A stretch of DNA of 64,000 bases from assembly GCA_030657355.1 (NCBI GenBank), contig CP131056.1:1384501-1448500 (forward strand), written 5' to 3'. The notes below the pieces were generated by a model, which saw only the letters and a program-made list of their open reading frames with translations, did not search any database and had not been told where the DNA came from. The DNA comes from Radicibacter daui (GTDB lineage: Bacteria; Pseudomonadota; Alphaproteobacteria; Radicibacterales; Radicibacteraceae). The stretch's first letter is position 1. Each line of letters starts with the position of its first letter. A program made the position numbers and the translations under genes. Below are positions 63,065 through 64,000 of this stretch, in pieces.

Positions 63065-63870
63065 TGGAGAGCGTCATGACGACGAGCAAGCCCGTCCGGC
63101 AAGAGGCAGCGCCAGCCGGTGAAGTGGTGCTGGAGGTGCGCGGGCTGCTGAAGAGCTACGGCAGGCACGAGGTGCTGAAGGGCGTCGATCTCGCCCTGCA
63201 TCGCGGGGAGGTCCTGGCGGTCATCGGGCCCTCCGGGTCCGGCAAGTCCACCATGATCCGCTGCCTCAACATGATGGAGGTACCGACCGGCGGCACGCTC
63301 TCTTTCCTCGGCCGGCCCATCGCGCCGAGCTTCAAGGGCAAGGGAGAGGCTATCGGCTTCGGCGAACTGCGTCGGCGCGTGGGCATGGTCTTCCAGCACT
63401 TCAACCTCTTTCCGCACAAGACGGTGCTGCAAAACGTGACCGAAGGTCCGATTGCCGTGCTCGGCCTGCCGCGGCAGGAGGCGGAGGCGATTGCCATGGA
63501 TCTGCTGGGCCGTGTCAGCCTTGCCGACAAGTGCAACGCCTATCCCAACCATCTCTCCGGCGGGCAGAAGCAGCGCGTGGCGATTGCCCGGGCGCTGGCG
63601 ATGAAGCCGGAAGTGTTGCTGCTGGACGAGGTGACGAGCGCGCTCGACCCCGAACTGGTGGGGGAGGTGCTGAAGGTTATCGGCTCCCTTGCCGCCGACG
63701 GCATGACGATGGTGATCGTGACGCACGAAATGGCCTTTGCCGCCGATGTGGCAAGCCGGGTGCTGTTCATGGATGGCGGCGTGGTTGCGGCGGAAGGCAG
63801 TGCCGAGGAGATTATCCGGGCACCGGCAAATGAGCGGCTGCAATCCTTCCTTGCCCGCTTTCACGCCTGA
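63064..63870 (+). CDS. Amino-acid ABC transporter ATP-binding protein (GlnQ-like)
   Basis: ATPase of 268 residues energising the importer. Walker A is VIGPSGSGKSTM, the Q loop is VFQHFNLFPHKT, the signature is NHLSGGQKQRVAIARALA, Walker B is EVLLLDEVTSALDPE, and the switch His is in MVIVTHEM. The start at 63064 overlaps the permease stop. A second Met at 63076 is possible. Confidence 0.95.
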   Translation: MESVMTTSKPVRQEAAPAGEVVLEVRGLLKSYGRHEVLKGVDLALHRGEVLAVIGPSGSGKSTMIRCLNMMEVPTGGTLSFLGRPIAPSFKGKGEAIGFGELRRRVGMVFQHFNLFPHKTVLQNVTEGPIAVLGLPRQEAEAIAMDLLGRVSLADKCNAYPNHLSGGQKQRVAIARALAMKPEVLLLDEVTSALDPELVGEVLKVIGSLAADGMTMVIVTHEMAFAADVASRVLFMDGGVVAAEGSAEEIIRAPANERLQSFLARFHA

Positions 63871-63889
63871 GCGAGGGGGAGAGGCACGC

Positions 63890-64000
63890 ATGTCTTCCAG
63901 CGCGGATGGAAAAGCCATTCTGGTCGTCGGCGCCGGCCGTGTCGGGCCGGTTCTCGCCGCTATGCTGTCTGCCGTGGGCGGATATCGGGTCACGCTGGCC
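63890..64000 (+). CDS. Rossmann-fold NAD(P)-binding protein, partial (saccharopine-dehydrogenase-like?)
   Basis: Only 37 codons are visible before the right edge. The start ATG 63890 has GGGGGAGAGG upstream and follows the ATPase gene by 19 bases, so it belongs to the same operon. AILVVGAGRVGPVLAAMLSA is a GxGxxG dinucleotide-binding motif. The spacing and the following GYRVTLA resemble saccharopine-dehydrogenase-family proteins, but other NAD- or FAD-binding families cannot be excluded from so short a piece. Confidence 0.55.
   Translation, partial: MSSSADGKAILVVGAGRVGPVLAAMLSAVGGYRVTLA

Noticed and set aside
1-64000. tRNA genes, CRISPR arrays, insertion sequences, prophage
   Set aside because: The gaps are too short or lack tRNA-like sequence, no regularly spaced repeats were seen, and no transposase, integrase or phage structural gene is present.

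Overview
The window is 64 kb of dense, GC-rich (judged by eye) bacterial chromosome with short intergenic gaps and many stop/start overlaps. Gene content points to an alphaproteobacterium, perhaps of the Rhodospirillales type: an adrenodoxin-type ferredoxin beside paired cysteine desulfurases, lipid A/Kdo genes, a globin-coupled chemoreceptor, and AbrB, RmuC and RecX genes of the proteobacterial type. I saw no tRNA, rRNA, CRISPR, insertion sequence or prophage.

Layout. 1-14.8 kb is mostly housekeeping on the plus strand. It holds a partial leftward hydrolase, cysE, two cysteine desulfurases and a ferredoxin (sulfur and Fe-S supply), an AEC permease, nadE, gltX, cysS, a TPR lipoprotein, cimA, a GNAT enzyme, trmJ, and rpsD with a promoter and a structured leader. 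14.9-17.7 kb holds a TPR/PRMT-type methyltransferase and rarD. 17.9-21.9 kb holds a soluble PAS histidine kinase, two ABC-2 permeases without an ATPase, and recX. 21.9-31.5 kb reads mainly leftward: an MFS transporter, an XRE regulator, a large MscS channel, fmt, a methyltransferase, def, rmuC and purD. 31.7-35.4 kb is xseA-waaA-lpxK.

35.4-54.3 kb is a mixed accessory region of transporters (AbrB, Bcr/CflA, MFS, Kup), regulators with recognisable operators (TetR, AraC, LysR), a YecD-like hydrolase lacking the catalytic Cys, a PhyH dioxygenase, cutA, an aminotransferase, a HAD hydrolase, uppP, a globin-coupled chemotaxis protein, a GST, pmbA, a candidate small RNA and an unrecognised charged protein.

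54.3-64.0 kb is the most interesting part. A LysR regulator diverges from a long rightward operon. The operon encodes a three-subunit flavin/Fe-S amino-acid or opine-type dehydrogenase, an aldehyde dehydrogenase, a DapB-like reductase that has lost its catalytic His, a DapA-like aldolase, a polar amino-acid ABC importer, and the start of a Rossmann NAD(P)-binding protein. Together these look like uptake and oxidative breakdown of a cyclic or secondary-amine amino acid. The architecture partly matches known hydroxyproline and opine systems but adds lysine-pathway paralogs those systems do not need.
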